The position numbers were made by a program, and so were the translations under genes. 64,000 nt of DNA, from contig DATJUX010000008.1 of NCBI GenBank assembly GCA_035502095.1, forward strand, positions 124,001 through 188,000. The letters run 5' to 3'. This stretch comes from JAKANT01 sp035502095 (lineage in GTDB: Bacteria; Pseudomonadota; Gammaproteobacteria; Burkholderiales; Burkholderiaceae_F). Numbering within the stretch: position 1 is the stretch's first letter; every line of letters starts with the position of its first letter. The notes under the pieces are model-generated. The model was not told where the DNA came from. It did not search any database and was given only the letters and a program-made list of their open reading frames with translations. Below are positions 8,007 through 16,772 of this stretch, one piece after another.

Positions 8007-8785
8007 CGGTGAGCAGCGAACGCAAGGGCGCGGTCGTGACGGTCGTGATCGAACGGCCGGACGCGAAAAATGCCGTCGATGGCCCGACTGCCGAGGCGCT
8101 CGCGCAGGCACTGCGCGACTTCGACGCGGACGCCGATGCCAGCGTGGCGGTGCTCGCCGGCGCCGGCGGGACGTTCTGCGCCGGTGCCGATCTCAAGGCG
8201 TTCGGCGCCGCGCTCGCCGGACGTGCCAACCCGCTGCACGACGACATGGCACGCACGGCACCCATGGGTCCGTCGCGGCTCAAGCTGAGCAAACCCGTGA
8301 TCGCGGCCGTCGACGGTTTCGCCGTGGCCGGCGGGATGGAGCTTGCGCTGTGGTGCGACCTGCGCGTGATGGAGGAAACCGCCGTGTTCGGCATCTTCTG
8401 CCGCCGCTGGGGCGTGCCTCTGATCGACGGCGGCACGGTGCGGCTGCCGCGTCTGATCGGTATGAGCCACGCGCTCGACCTGATCCTCACCGGCCGTCCG
8501 GTGCATGCGCGGGAAGCGCTGTCGATTGGCCTCGCCAACCGCATCGCTCCCGCGGGCGAGGCGCGTACGCACGCACAGGCGCTCGCGGCCGCGATCGCCC
8601 GTTTTCCGCAAGTCTGCCTGCGCAACGATCGCGCCAGCGTGCTGGAGCAGGATGGCCTCACGCTCGAGGCGGCGCTGGCGAACGAATTCCGCCGTGGCCG
8701 GGCGACGCTCGCCAGCGGCGAGGCGCGAGCCGGCGCCGAGCAATTCGCGCGGGGAGCCGGGCGTGGCGGGAGGTTCGACGCGTAG
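8003..8785 (+). CDS. Crotonase-fold enoyl-CoA hydratase/isomerase family protein
   Basis: A 260-residue member of the enoyl-CoA hydratase superfamily. The oxyanion-hole segments are present: GTFCAGADLKAF (about residues 56-67) and DGFAVAGGMELALWCDLRV (about 104-122), which retains the first catalytic-type glutamate. The region that normally carries the second glutamate (PE.. in rat crotonase) reads FGIFCRRWGVPLIDGGT here and has no acidic residue at that place. A standard syn-hydration of a 2-enoyl-CoA is therefore less likely than another crotonase chemistry such as isomerisation or thioester hydrolysis. It is the last gene of the TetR-AtuA operon. Confidence 0.88.
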   Translation: MTVSSERKGAVVTVVIERPDAKNAVDGPTAEALAQALRDFDADADASVAVLAGAGGTFCAGADLKAFGAALAGRANPLHDDMARTAPMGPSRLKLSKPVIAAVDGFAVAGGMELALWCDLRVMEETAVFGIFCRRWGVPLIDGGTVRLPRLIGMSHALDLILTGRPVHAREALSIGLANRIAPAGEARTHAQALAAAIARFPQVCLRNDRASVLEQDGLTLEAALANEFRRGRATLASGEARAGAEQFARGAGRGGRFDA

Positions 8786-8800
8786 GAGGGAACGCCGCCG

Positions 8801-11068
8801 CTACTTGCCCGCCGGGCTGTAGACGATCTTGGCGCGCGTGTCCGGGTCGGCTTCGACGTCCTTCACGCGCCCACGGTCGTCGAAGTGCACCGTGTACGTG
8901 ATGCGCGACGTGTACCAGAACTTCCAGTTCGCCGCATCGACGGTGGGCGTCTCATGCCGCGCCGGGAACCCCAGCGCCATCACGACCTGTTCCTTGCTCA
9001 TGCCGGGCATGACCTTCCCGGCGCGGATGGCGTCAAGCACGACCGGCGGGAATGTGTTCAGTCGGAAGCGCAGGTCCTTGTCGACCGTGAGCTTGCGCGC
9101 GAACTGGGCCAGCGTTTCCTTGCTCCGGCCGTAGTCGAGGCCGATGCGGACCTTCTTGCCGTCGAGCTCGGTGCTCAGGCGCCAGCGTCCGTACTCCAGG
9201 ATCCGGATCGGCGACCCGGCCGGAATCAACGTGTCCGAGCCGTAGTTCAGATCGCTCACCCAGTCGCCCGAATAGTGCAGGTTGCAGCAGGTGTAGCCGG
9301 CGATGAGCGGTTCCTTGTCGTTCGGGTTGACCGCGCCCTCGATCTGCAACGCGGTGATGCCGGTGTCGGTGACTTGATACGGCGCCGGGCCGTCCGGCGC
9401 GCGTCCGCGTGCCGCTGAAGAGTCCGGCTTCGCCGGCTCGGCCGTCGCAAGCTCGGGCGGTGGCAGGAACTTGGGTGGCGGCGCAGCGGGCTGCGGCTTC
9501 CTTGTCGGCAACGTGGGGGTCGCCGATTCCTTCGTGCTTTCCGCGCGCGGTGGCGCCGGCTCGGAAGCTTTGGGCGCGGGCACCGGTTTGGCCGGCGGGG
9601 GCTCGACCGGGCGCGTCGGCGGCACCGGCGCGATTTCTTCCTTGGGCGCGGCTGCGGGGGCAGGTGCCGCGGCGACCGGCGCCGGAGCAGGTGCCGGCCT
9701 GGGTTCGACCACCGGCGCTACGGGAGCTGGGGCGGGCGCAGGCGCGCTGGCAACCGGCTTCACCGGTGGCGGCGAACTCGAGCCGCCGAACAGCCACGCG
9801 AGACCGAACACGAGCGCCACGCCGCCGGCGGCAAACGAACCCGCCCAGAGCAACGCGCTCGAGTGCTTGCTCGCCCACTCGCGCAGCGCAGAACCCGTCG
9901 CAGCCGGCGCCGGAGACGGCTGCGGCAGTTTCATGGTCGGCGCGGCACTGCGCGACATCGTCGTCGGACGCGCCAGCCCCCGGGCGGCGGGCTTCGTGGC
10001 CGGGCCCGTCATCACCCGCGTCGCATCCTCGTCCGCAACCGGCGATTTGGTCTTCGGCTTGAACGTTGAATGCAGCCCGGCTGGGGCGGGTGACAGGGAC
10101 GCAGGCGGCTTGGGCGCGATGATCGTCGTTTTTTCGTCCGGCACGGCCTCGCCGAACAGGTACGCGCGCAGCTCTTGCATCGACGGCGGGCGTTCCTCCG
10201 GTCGTACGCGCATGCCGGCGTCGAGCGCACCGAGCAGGCGTTGCGAATACCGGCCGGCTGCCAGCTCGCGCAAAGGCACGAGCTCGTCGTTGACCATGCG
10301 TCCGACCGCCGCCATCGGCGCCTTGCCGCTGATCGCGAAATAGCCGACCGCCGACAGCGCGTAGACATCCGTCCAGGGGCCTTGCTTCAAGGCGGAGGTC
10401 TCCGCGTATTGCTCGACCGGGGCGAAACCCGGCTTCAGGATCACGGTCAGGTTGTGAGTCAGATCGCCGATCACGCGGCGCGCCGCACCGAAGTCGAGCA
10501 GCATCGGCTGCGCGTCGTTGAGCACCAGGATGTTGTCCGGCGCGACGTCGCGATGCAGGCAGTTCTCGCGGTGCAGGACGTCGAGGGCGTCGATCACGCC
10601 GTCGAGAAAGGTCACCAGCCAGGCTTCTTCGATCGGCTTGGTCCGCTGCTTGACCCACTGCTTGAAGTTCGGCGCCGTGTAGAGCGGCATCACCATGTAC
10701 GCGGTGCCGCGCTCCTCCCAGAACTGATACACCTTGACCAGAGACGGATGCTCGAACCGGGCCAGCAGCTTGGCTTCGTTGATGAAGCTGCGCAGCCCGG
10801 CGCCGAAGGCTTCCTGGTGATCCGCCGAGGAGCGCGGATGCACCGACAGGTCAACGTCGCGGGTTGCGAGCGCCGTCGGCATGTACTCCTTGATCGCGAC
10901 ACGGCGCTCGAGGCGCGTGTCCGTGGCCGCATACACGACGCCAAACCCACCTTCGCCGAGCACCGCGTCGATCACAAATTCGTGCAACTGGTAGCCGGGC
11001 GGCAGGCAGCCGATCTCGCCGGTCGTGCGGACCGCCGAGGAACCTCGGTCGCTGCGCGGGTCAGGCAC
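8801..11068 (-). CDS. Membrane-anchored Ser/Thr protein kinase with BamE/SmpA-like C-terminal domain
   Basis: A 755-residue Hanks-type kinase. The kinase domain occupies about residues 25-305: glycine loop GEGGFGVVY, ATP-binding K60, catalytic HRD at 172-174 followed by VAPDN (alanine where most bacterial kinases have lysine), and DFG at 192-194. A long proline/alanine-rich linker follows, then one membrane span at about 404-427 and a second proline-rich segment that should be periplasmic. The last 180 residues contain a cysteine pair (YTCCNL) and finish with a SmpA/OmlA-like element (IRAGKVMPGMSKEQVVMALG, then a tryptophan/tyrosine-rich strand and HFDDRGRVKDVEA). The architecture suggests a cytoplasmic kinase sensing an envelope signal. 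The C-terminal assignment is by pattern. Confidence 0.88.
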   Translation of the reverse strand: MPDPRSDRGSSAVRTTGEIGCLPPGYQLHEFVIDAVLGEGGFGVVYAATDTRLERRVAIKEYMPTALATRDVDLSVHPRSSADHQEAFGAGLRSFINEAKLLARFEHPSLVKVYQFWEERGTAYMVMPLYTAPNFKQWVKQRTKPIEEAWLVTFLDGVIDALDVLHRENCLHRDVAPDNILVLNDAQPMLLDFGAARRVIGDLTHNLTVILKPGFAPVEQYAETSALKQGPWTDVYALSAVGYFAISGKAPMAAVGRMVNDELVPLRELAAGRYSQRLLGALDAGMRVRPEERPPSMQELRAYLFGEAVPDEKTTIIAPKPPASLSPAPAGLHSTFKPKTKSPVADEDATRVMTGPATKPAARGLARPTTMSRSAAPTMKLPQPSPAPAATGSALREWASKHSSALLWAGSFAAGGVALVFGLAWLFGGSSSPPPVKPVASAPAPAPAPVAPVVEPRPAPAPAPVAAAPAPAAAPKEEIAPVPPTRPVEPPPAKPVPAPKASEPAPPRAESTKESATPTLPTRKPQPAAPPPKFLPPPELATAEPAKPDSSAARGRAPDGPAPYQVTDTGITALQIEGAVNPNDKEPLIAGYTCCNLHYSGDWVSDLNYGSDTLIPAGSPIRILEYGRWRLSTELDGKKVRIGLDYGRSKETLAQFARKLTVDKDLRFRLNTFPPVVLDAIRAGKVMPGMSKEQVVMALGFPARHETPTVDAANWKFWYTSRITYTVHFDDRGRVKDVEADPDTRAKIVYSPAGK

Positions 11069-11261
11069 GTGTTCTTCCCTCGGAGATGCTCACAGGCGAT
11101 TCGATCCGGCCCTGCGATGGCGCGAAAAACGACAACATAGACGCAACCGGATGCAGTGAAAAGGTGAACTTTCCAGCGCCAGCGGGCGCCATCGAGGCCT
11201 GTCCATGTGAAAAATCACCACTCAGGCAATATCCGCCATCGCAGGTGTCCCGGTCTTCCTC

Positions 11262-12266
11262 ATGAGCCTTCCCGCCAGCTTGCGCGAACGCCTGCGACTG
11301 CCCGCCGTCGGGGCACCGCTTTTTATTATCTCCAACCCCGATCTCGTTCTCGCCCTCTGCATGGATGGGATCGTGGGCTCATTCCCGGCCTTGAACGCCC
11401 GCCCGCCGCAGCTCCTCGAGCAATGGCTGGCAAGAATCGTCGAGGAACTGGCTGCGCACGACCGGAAGCACCCGGATCGCCCGGCCGCACCGTTCGCCGT
11501 CAACCAGATCGTGCACAAGTCCAACGACCGCCTCGAGCATGATCTCGAGCTTTGCGTGAAATACAAGGTGCCGATCGTCATCACGTCTCTTGGCGCCCGC
11601 GCCGAGGTGAACGCCGCCGTGCACGCCTATGGCGGCATGGTCTGGCACGACGTCATCAACGACACGTTCGCGCACAAGGCGATCGAGAAGGGCGCGGACG
11701 GCCTGATCGCGGTTGCCGCCGGCGCCGGCGGACACGCCGGGCGCCAGAGCCCGTTCGCGCTGGTGCAGGAGATCCGCCGCTGGTTCGATGGCCCGCTGCT
11801 GCTGTCCGGTGCGATCGCAAACGGCCGGTCGATCCTGGCAGCGCAGGCGATGGGTGCAGACCTTGCCTACATCGGCAGTGCGTTCATCGCCACCGACGAG
11901 GCCAATGCCACGCCCGCCTACAAACAGGCCCTCGTCGACGGGCGCGCCGACGACATCGTGTACACCAACCTGTTCACGGGCGTGCACGGCAACTACCTGA
12001 AGGCGTCGATCGCCGCCGCGGGTCTCGACCCGGACAACTTGCCCGCGAGCGATCCGTCGAAGATGAATTTCGGCACCGGCCGCACCAAGGCATGGCGCGA
12101 CATCTGGGGCAGCGGGCAGGGTATCGGTGTGATCGACCAGGTCAGCTCTGCCGCCGACGTGGTCGAGCGTCTGGCGCGGGAATACGCGGCCGCGTGCGAC
12201 GACTTGCGCGATCGCATGCTCGCACCCGGTCGTGCGGGGCACGCCCCACGCGCGAAACCGGGTTGA
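11262..12266 (+). CDS. Nitronate monooxygenase family flavoprotein (NMO/2-nitropropane dioxygenase)
   Basis: A 334-residue TIM-barrel FMN enzyme that would oxidise alkyl nitronates or, for some members, reduce enoyl groups. The signature AVAAGAGGHAGR (about residues 152-163) holds the histidine that acts as base in class II NMO enzymes. Also visible are GAPLFIISNPDLVLA at the N-terminus, LLLSGAIANG, and MGADLAYIGSAFIAT, which bind FMN phosphate. It is divergent from the kinase gene across 193 bases. No obvious strong ribosome site precedes the chosen ATG at 11262. The product may detoxify propionate-3-nitronate or act on an unknown substrate. Confidence 0.87.
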   Translation: MSLPASLRERLRLPAVGAPLFIISNPDLVLALCMDGIVGSFPALNARPPQLLEQWLARIVEELAAHDRKHPDRPAAPFAVNQIVHKSNDRLEHDLELCVKYKVPIVITSLGARAEVNAAVHAYGGMVWHDVINDTFAHKAIEKGADGLIAVAAGAGGHAGRQSPFALVQEIRRWFDGPLLLSGAIANGRSILAAQAMGADLAYIGSAFIATDEANATPAYKQALVDGRADDIVYTNLFTGVHGNYLKASIAAAGLDPDNLPASDPSKMNFGTGRTKAWRDIWGSGQGIGVIDQVSSAADVVERLAREYAAACDDLRDRMLAPGRAGHAPRAKPG

Positions 12267-12296
12267 GGCGGCCGCCCAGGCCGCGGGAATGGCGGC

Positions 12297-12728
12297 CTAC
12301 TTCTTCAGGTCCGGCGAAACCTCGGCCTCTGACTTGAAATACAGCACCAGCCGCTGGGACTTGCCCTCCTGCATCGTCAACGCACGCTTTTGCGTTTCTT
12401 CCCTGTATACGGCTTCGAGCTGGTAGCTGCCGGGCGTCAGGTCGACGAGCAGGTACGGCCCGTCCAGCTCCGTGTCGATCACCAGCGTTCCCTGGTGATC
12501 GAGGATGCGGACGTGCACGACCGCCAGGTACGCGCCCGAACCGCGCGCCGCGGTGAGCAGCGAAAGGTTGAAAAAAGGCTGTTTCGTGCGCAGGTCGGCG
12601 ATCTCGTCCGGGGTGATTCCTCCGGTGACGAACGGGCGGTCCTGAGTCGTGCGACCCTCCGTCATCGATGCGGCGGGCAACGCCACCAGAGCGGCCAGAA
12701 CTGCAAGCGTGGTTCGAAGAGCGTTCAT
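12297..12728 (-). CDS. Small secreted protein with carboxypeptidase-regulatory-like fold
   Basis: A 143-residue protein with a clean N-terminal signal peptide (LRTTLAVLAALVALPAASM). The mature part contains LVDLTPGSYQLEAVYREETQ, a pattern of beta-sandwich domains that resemble carboxypeptidase regulatory or transthyretin-like folds (PG.Y.l.A.y). No enzyme motif is visible. It is convergent with the nitronate monooxygenase gene (30 bases between stops) and divergent from the aminotransferase gene. Function unknown; a periplasmic or surface location is likely. Confidence 0.7.
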   Translation of the reverse strand: MNALRTTLAVLAALVALPAASMTEGRTTQDRPFVTGGITPDEIADLRTKQPFFNLSLLTAARGSGAYLAVVHVRILDHQGTLVIDTELDGPYLLVDLTPGSYQLEAVYREETQKRALTMQEGKSQRLVLYFKSEAEVSPDLKK

Positions 12729-12842
12729 GGGTTCGAGCCAAACGATACGAGCGGGGTCGGTACGGATGTCCGCGCCAGGCCGCAAACCTGGCTGGCGCGG
12801 CGCGTCGAAGATAATGCGCGTCCTGCGCGTGCGCAATTCTCG

Positions 12843-14183
12843 ATGAATCTCGAATCGCACCTGCTCCATCGCCAATTGCGCGGCCGCTATCCGCTCGCGG
12901 TGCACGCCAGCGGCTGCGTGATCACCGACGCCAGCGGCAAGACCTACCTCGACGCCAGCGGCGGTGCCGCGGTTTCCTGCCTCGGGCACGCGCATCCCGA
13001 CGTGCTTGCGGCCATGCACGCGCAGATCGATCGCATCGCCTACGCGCACACCAGTTCTTTCTCCACCGAGGTGGCGGAGCAGCTGGCCGACCGGCTGATC
13101 GCGAGCGCACCGGCCGGTATCTCGCACGTCTACCTGGTCTCGGGCGGGTCGGAGGCGATGGAAGCAGCCCTCAAGCTCGCGCGCCAGTATTTCGTGGAGA
13201 TCGGCCAGCCGCAGCGTGCCCGCTTCATCGCGCGCCGCGCCAGCTACCACGGCAACACGCTGGGTGCGCTCGCGGTCGGCGGCAACAAGTGGCGCCGCCG
13301 GCAGTTCGCGCCGCTGCTCATCGACGTCGAGCACGTAAGTCCGACGTATGCGTATCGGGAGCAGCGCGCCGGTGAAAGCGGCGAGCAATACGGCGAGCGC
13401 CTCGCGCGCGAACTCGAGGCCACGCTCGCGCGAGTCGGCGCCGACAAGGTGATCGCGTTCGTGGCCGAAACGGTCGGCGGCGCCACCGCTGGCTGCCTGA
13501 CCGCGCCGCCGGGTTATTTCAAGCGCATGCGCGAGATCTGCGACCGGCACGGCATCCTGCTGATCCTCGACGAGGTGATGTGCGGCATGGGCCGGACCGG
13601 CACGTTGCACGCGTGCGAGCAGGAAGGCGTCGCTCCAGACCTGATGGCGATCGCCAAGGGGCTGGGCGGTGGCTACCAGCCGATCGGTGCGGTCCTGGTG
13701 AGCAGCCGCGTCATCGATGCGGTCGCCGCCGGCAGCGGCTTCTTCCAGCACGGACACACCTACGCCGGGCATCCCGTCGCATGCAGCGCCGCGCTCGCCG
13801 TGCAGACCGTGCTTGAGCGCGACGGCCTGGTCCGGCGCTGTGCCGGGCAGGGTGAAGCGCTGCGTGCGCGCCTGGAGCATGCCTTCGGCGCGCATCGCCA
13901 TGTCGGCGACATCCGCGGACGTGGTCTCTTCATGGCGCTCGAGCTCGTGCGCGATCGGGCGGGCAAGGCGTGCTTCGACCCGGCGGCCAAGCTGCATGCC
14001 GAGGTGAAACGCGCGGCGCTCGACGCCGGGCTGATCTGCTATCCGATGGGCGGCACCATCGATGGCGAGTCCGGCGACCACGTGCTGCTCGCACCGCCGT
14101 TCATCGTCAGCGACGCCGAACTGGATCTGCTGGTACAGCGCCTGAAAGTCGCCATTGATACGGCGATCGCTCAGGTGTCGTAG
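12843..14183 (+). CDS. Class III PLP-dependent aminotransferase
   Basis: A 446-residue aminotransferase of the omega-amino acid/acetylornithine fold. Pyridoxal phosphate would be bound by K272 in MAIAKGLGGGYQPIGAV, with the cofactor aspartate in LILDEVMCGMGRTG (about residues 238-251). SGGSEAMEAALKLARQY and RRASYHGNTLGALAVGG form the phosphate and substrate sites. The family transfers amino groups between omega-amines or beta-amino acids and pyruvate or glutamate. The donor here cannot be predicted. It may be functionally linked to the downstream TAXI receptor gene, but 89 bases separate them and the receptor has its own good ribosome site. Confidence 0.9.
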   Translation: MNLESHLLHRQLRGRYPLAVHASGCVITDASGKTYLDASGGAAVSCLGHAHPDVLAAMHAQIDRIAYAHTSSFSTEVAEQLADRLIASAPAGISHVYLVSGGSEAMEAALKLARQYFVEIGQPQRARFIARRASYHGNTLGALAVGGNKWRRRQFAPLLIDVEHVSPTYAYREQRAGESGEQYGERLARELEATLARVGADKVIAFVAETVGGATAGCLTAPPGYFKRMREICDRHGILLILDEVMCGMGRTGTLHACEQEGVAPDLMAIAKGLGGGYQPIGAVLVSSRVIDAVAAGSGFFQHGHTYAGHPVACSAALAVQTVLERDGLVRRCAGQGEALRARLEHAFGAHRHVGDIRGRGLFMALELVRDRAGKACFDPAAKLHAEVKRAALDAGLICYPMGGTIDGESGDHVLLAPPFIVSDAELDLLVQRLKVAIDTAIAQVS

Positions 14184-14272
14184 CAAAGGCAACTCGGCGA
14201 CACCTTGCGTTGCCCGGCTGGCAAGGGCTAAGGTCCGCCTCCTGCCATCGGACGAGGCGCACTGAGGGGAGC

Positions 14273-15253
14273 ATGCGACGCCATTTCCTTCCGGTCGTGA
14301 CTGCGGCTGCCGCGCTCGCAGTGGCAGCCGCCGGTGCCTGGGCTCAACAACAACAACAGAAGTTCATCGTCATCGGCACCGGCGGCGTGACCGGCGTGTA
14401 CTACCCCGCGGGCGGTGCGATTTGCCGGCTGGTGAACCGCGAGCGGGTCAGGCACGGCCTGCGTTGTTCGGTGGAATCCACCGGCGGCTCGATGTTCAAC
14501 GTCGACGCGCTGCGGTCCGGAGAGATCGAGTTCGGCGTCGTGCAATCCGACGTGCAATTCGACGCGGTCAAGGGCACGCGGCAGTTCGCCAAGGATGGTC
14601 CGTTTGCCGACCTGCGCTCTGTGTTCGCCTTGCATCCCGAGCCTTTCACGGTGCTCGCACGCAAGGAAGCCGGCGTGACGACGTTCGCGGACTTCAAGGG
14701 CAAGCGCTTCAACGTCGGCAACGAGGGCTCCGGGACGCGCGCGTCGCTCGAGCAACTGCTGGGTGCCATGGGATGGAAGATCACCGACTTTTCACTCGCG
14801 GCGGAACTGCGACCCGATGAACACGGCCAGGCGCTGTGCGACGGCAAGATCGACGGCTTCTTCTACGGCGTCGGCCATCCTTCGGCCAACATCCGGGACC
14901 CCGCCACCCTCTGCGCGGCGCAACTGATCCCTCTCACCGGTCCGGCGGTCGACAAGCTGGTCAGGGAGAAGCCGTACTACGCCTACGCGACGATTCCCGG
15001 CGGCCTGTATCCGAACAACCCGCAGGACACGCGCACCTATGGTGTCCAGGCGACGTTGGTGTCGTCGACCAAGGTGCCGAACGAAGTCGTCTACCAGGTC
15101 GTCAGGGCGGTTTTCGACAACTTCGAAGAATTCAAGAAGCTGCATCCCGCGCTGGCGGCGCTCAAGCGGGAGGAGATGGTGAAGAACGGCCTGAGTGCAC
15201 CGCTGCACGAAGGGGCACTGAAGTACTACCGGGAGAAGGGCTGGGTGAAATAG
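14273..15253 (+). CDS. TAXI-family TRAP transporter solute-binding protein
   Basis: A 326-residue periplasmic receptor. A signal peptide (residues 1 to about 25, ending AGAWAQ) is followed by a short glutamine run. FIVIGTGGVTGVYYPAGGAIC is the N-terminal signature of TAXI receptors, and VESTGGSMFNVDALRSGEIEFGVVQSD continues it (quoted here in part). A strong ribosome site, GAGGGGA, lies at 14264-14270. TAXI receptors normally deliver dicarboxylates or amino acids such as glutamate to a fused DctQM membrane protein. No such membrane gene is nearby, so this is an orphan receptor within the window. Confidence 0.88.
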   Translation: MRRHFLPVVTAAAALAVAAAGAWAQQQQQKFIVIGTGGVTGVYYPAGGAICRLVNRERVRHGLRCSVESTGGSMFNVDALRSGEIEFGVVQSDVQFDAVKGTRQFAKDGPFADLRSVFALHPEPFTVLARKEAGVTTFADFKGKRFNVGNEGSGTRASLEQLLGAMGWKITDFSLAAELRPDEHGQALCDGKIDGFFYGVGHPSANIRDPATLCAAQLIPLTGPAVDKLVREKPYYAYATIPGGLYPNNPQDTRTYGVQATLVSSTKVPNEVVYQVVRAVFDNFEEFKKLHPALAALKREEMVKNGLSAPLHEGALKYYREKGWVK

Positions 15254-15282
15254 CGCGCGGCCGTGCCGGCCTTGCCATCCCT

Positions 15283-16305
15283 TTACACGAACCGCTCGCG
15301 ACACACACCGTCCTCGCAGGTCACTACCGGGAGCGGAAACCCGAACTGACGCAGCAGCGCGAGACCGGCTGCGACGCCGGCCAGCACGGCCACATACGCT
15401 GCCAGCGCCCACCCGGAGAACGCCGGCAATCCGGTCAGGATGAGCGTGTCGTTGCCGCCGGGCACCATCGCTGCGCCGGCTCCCATCAGCATGCCTCCGG
15501 CGAGGCGCGGCCAGACCGACCCCGACGGACGCCAATGGGCGTGAAAGCTTCGGCGCTGCAAGGACGAGAGCAGCATTCCGCCGAAGAACGCCGCGAAAAG
15601 CGCAAACTGGACCAGCGTCGGCCCGGCGGTGCCGCGATAACCGGATTCGATGGCGCGACGCAATGTGGTCGTGTACGACCAACCGCCCTGCAGCGCGTAG
15701 AGCAACCCGGCGCAGATACCCATCACGAGGGCCGCGGAAGCGACGCGATAGTGCGACGCGAGCACGCGCGGACCGAGTCTGGCGCCGGGGTGCAAGCGCC
15801 ACAGTCGGGTTGCCTCGAGGAGGCCGAGCACCGCGAGCAGCGCGATCAGCGATGGCGCCCAGGCGCCGAGCCGTGTCCACGCGATCGGTACCGTCGCCGG
15901 ATGGGTCATCAGCAGCGCGGCATCGAGTGCGGCCCAGCCGAGTACGCCGGCGGCCATGCCGGCCAGGGTCGTGAGGCCCCAAAGATCGCCATCGGCCACT
16001 CGCTGCAGCGTCGAATACGCGCACGCGCCATTGCAGGCGGCGCCGAGACCGAACAGGAAACCACCGGCGATCGCGAAGGGCCGGGGCTCGAGGACGGCGA
16101 GCATGCCGGTTCCGGGTGCGCTCCAGACCACCAGGCCGAAAATCAGCGCTGCCCAGAGGGCGGTCTTGAGGAAGCTGGCGAGCATGTGCGCGGTGCGCGC
16201 GTGCACGATCTCGAGCACGGCGCGCACCGTGCACAAACTCGCGCGATGCGCGGCGAAACCGGCCAGCGCGGCAAGCACGAGGAGACTGGTGATGCGCCAC
16301 GCCAT
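15283..16305 (-). CDS. YeeE/YedE-family membrane protein (sulfur-compound transport type)
   Basis: A 340-residue inner-membrane protein with about nine hydrophobic segments and the two inverted repeats of the PF04143 family. Cysteines expected in this family sit in HRASLCTVRAV (residues about 20-30) and FGLGAACNGACAYST. The second repeat has GGMLMGAGAAMVPGGNDTL. In related proteins such cysteines pass thiosulfate across the membrane; here the second repeat lacks the cysteine, so the substrate is uncertain. A CbiX-type gene remnant lies just upstream on the same strand. Siroheme and sulfur metabolism would fit together, but that gene is broken. Confidence 0.85.
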   Translation of the reverse strand: MAWRITSLLVLAALAGFAAHRASLCTVRAVLEIVHARTAHMLASFLKTALWAALIFGLVVWSAPGTGMLAVLEPRPFAIAGGFLFGLGAACNGACAYSTLQRVADGDLWGLTTLAGMAAGVLGWAALDAALLMTHPATVPIAWTRLGAWAPSLIALLAVLGLLEATRLWRLHPGARLGPRVLASHYRVASAALVMGICAGLLYALQGGWSYTTTLRRAIESGYRGTAGPTLVQFALFAAFFGGMLLSSLQRRSFHAHWRPSGSVWPRLAGGMLMGAGAAMVPGGNDTLILTGLPAFSGWALAAYVAVLAGVAAGLALLRQFGFPLPVVTCEDGVCRERFV

Positions 16306-16395
16306 GCGACCTCCCGCAGCGATAGCAGCGATGCGAAACGGGCTCGCGCTTCTGTCGGACGAGCTTCGGGCCCGCTTACACCGTGGCGTCGATCG

Positions 16396-16726
16396 TTACT
16401 GTGCCTTGCCTGCGAGCTTGTGCAAAGCGCCGGCGATGAAGTCGGCCGCGCCGGGCAGCTCCGACAGAACCGGCAGCAGTGCAACCGGCACCTGCGGAAA
16501 CGAGCGGCGGAAGTCGCCGAGGATCGGTGGCAGATCGTTGACAATGTGACCGCCGCTGGCCCAGAACACGGGTCGGCGATTGCAGTTCCAGGAATGCCAG
16601 TTCCACGCGCGAGTTCGGCCTGCGCGCGAGAACCGCCTGCCGCAACGTGTGGAGCGTCTGCGCCCATCGTGGGTCGCGGGCACCGTGGGCAAACAGGATC
16701 AGCGCGTGATCGGATCGATCTGGCAT
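16396..16726 (-). pseudogene. Broken CbiX-type sirohydrochlorin chelatase gene (internal deletion plus frameshift)
   Basis: The 5' part encodes SDHALILFAHGARDPRWAQ and VELAFLELQSP, the start of a CbiX/SirB chelatase with the metal-binding HGAR histidine. The matching 3' part lies in another frame (PVFWASGGHIVNDLPPIL, then LPVLSELPGAADFIAGAL) and ends at the TAA complement at 16396. The two halves meet at about 16575-16585. The roughly 20-30 residues that link them in intact family members are missing, so this is a deletion that also shifts the frame and not a one-base error. The product cannot be a functional chelatase. An intact cobalt or iron chelatase must be supplied elsewhere if siroheme is made. 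Confidence 0.75.
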
Positions 16727-16772
16727 CGGCCGATTATCGCCGCGCATTGAAAAGCTTCGGGGGCGCACCCAG

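Noticed and set aside
12270..12297. GGCCGCC/GGCGGCC stem between convergent genes as a terminator
   Set aside because: No T-run follows on either strand and GC-rich stems of this size are common here.
12297..14192. 631-codon minus-strand frame
   Set aside because: Only the last 143 codons (12297-12728) look like a protein with a signal peptide. The rest is antisense to the aminotransferase.
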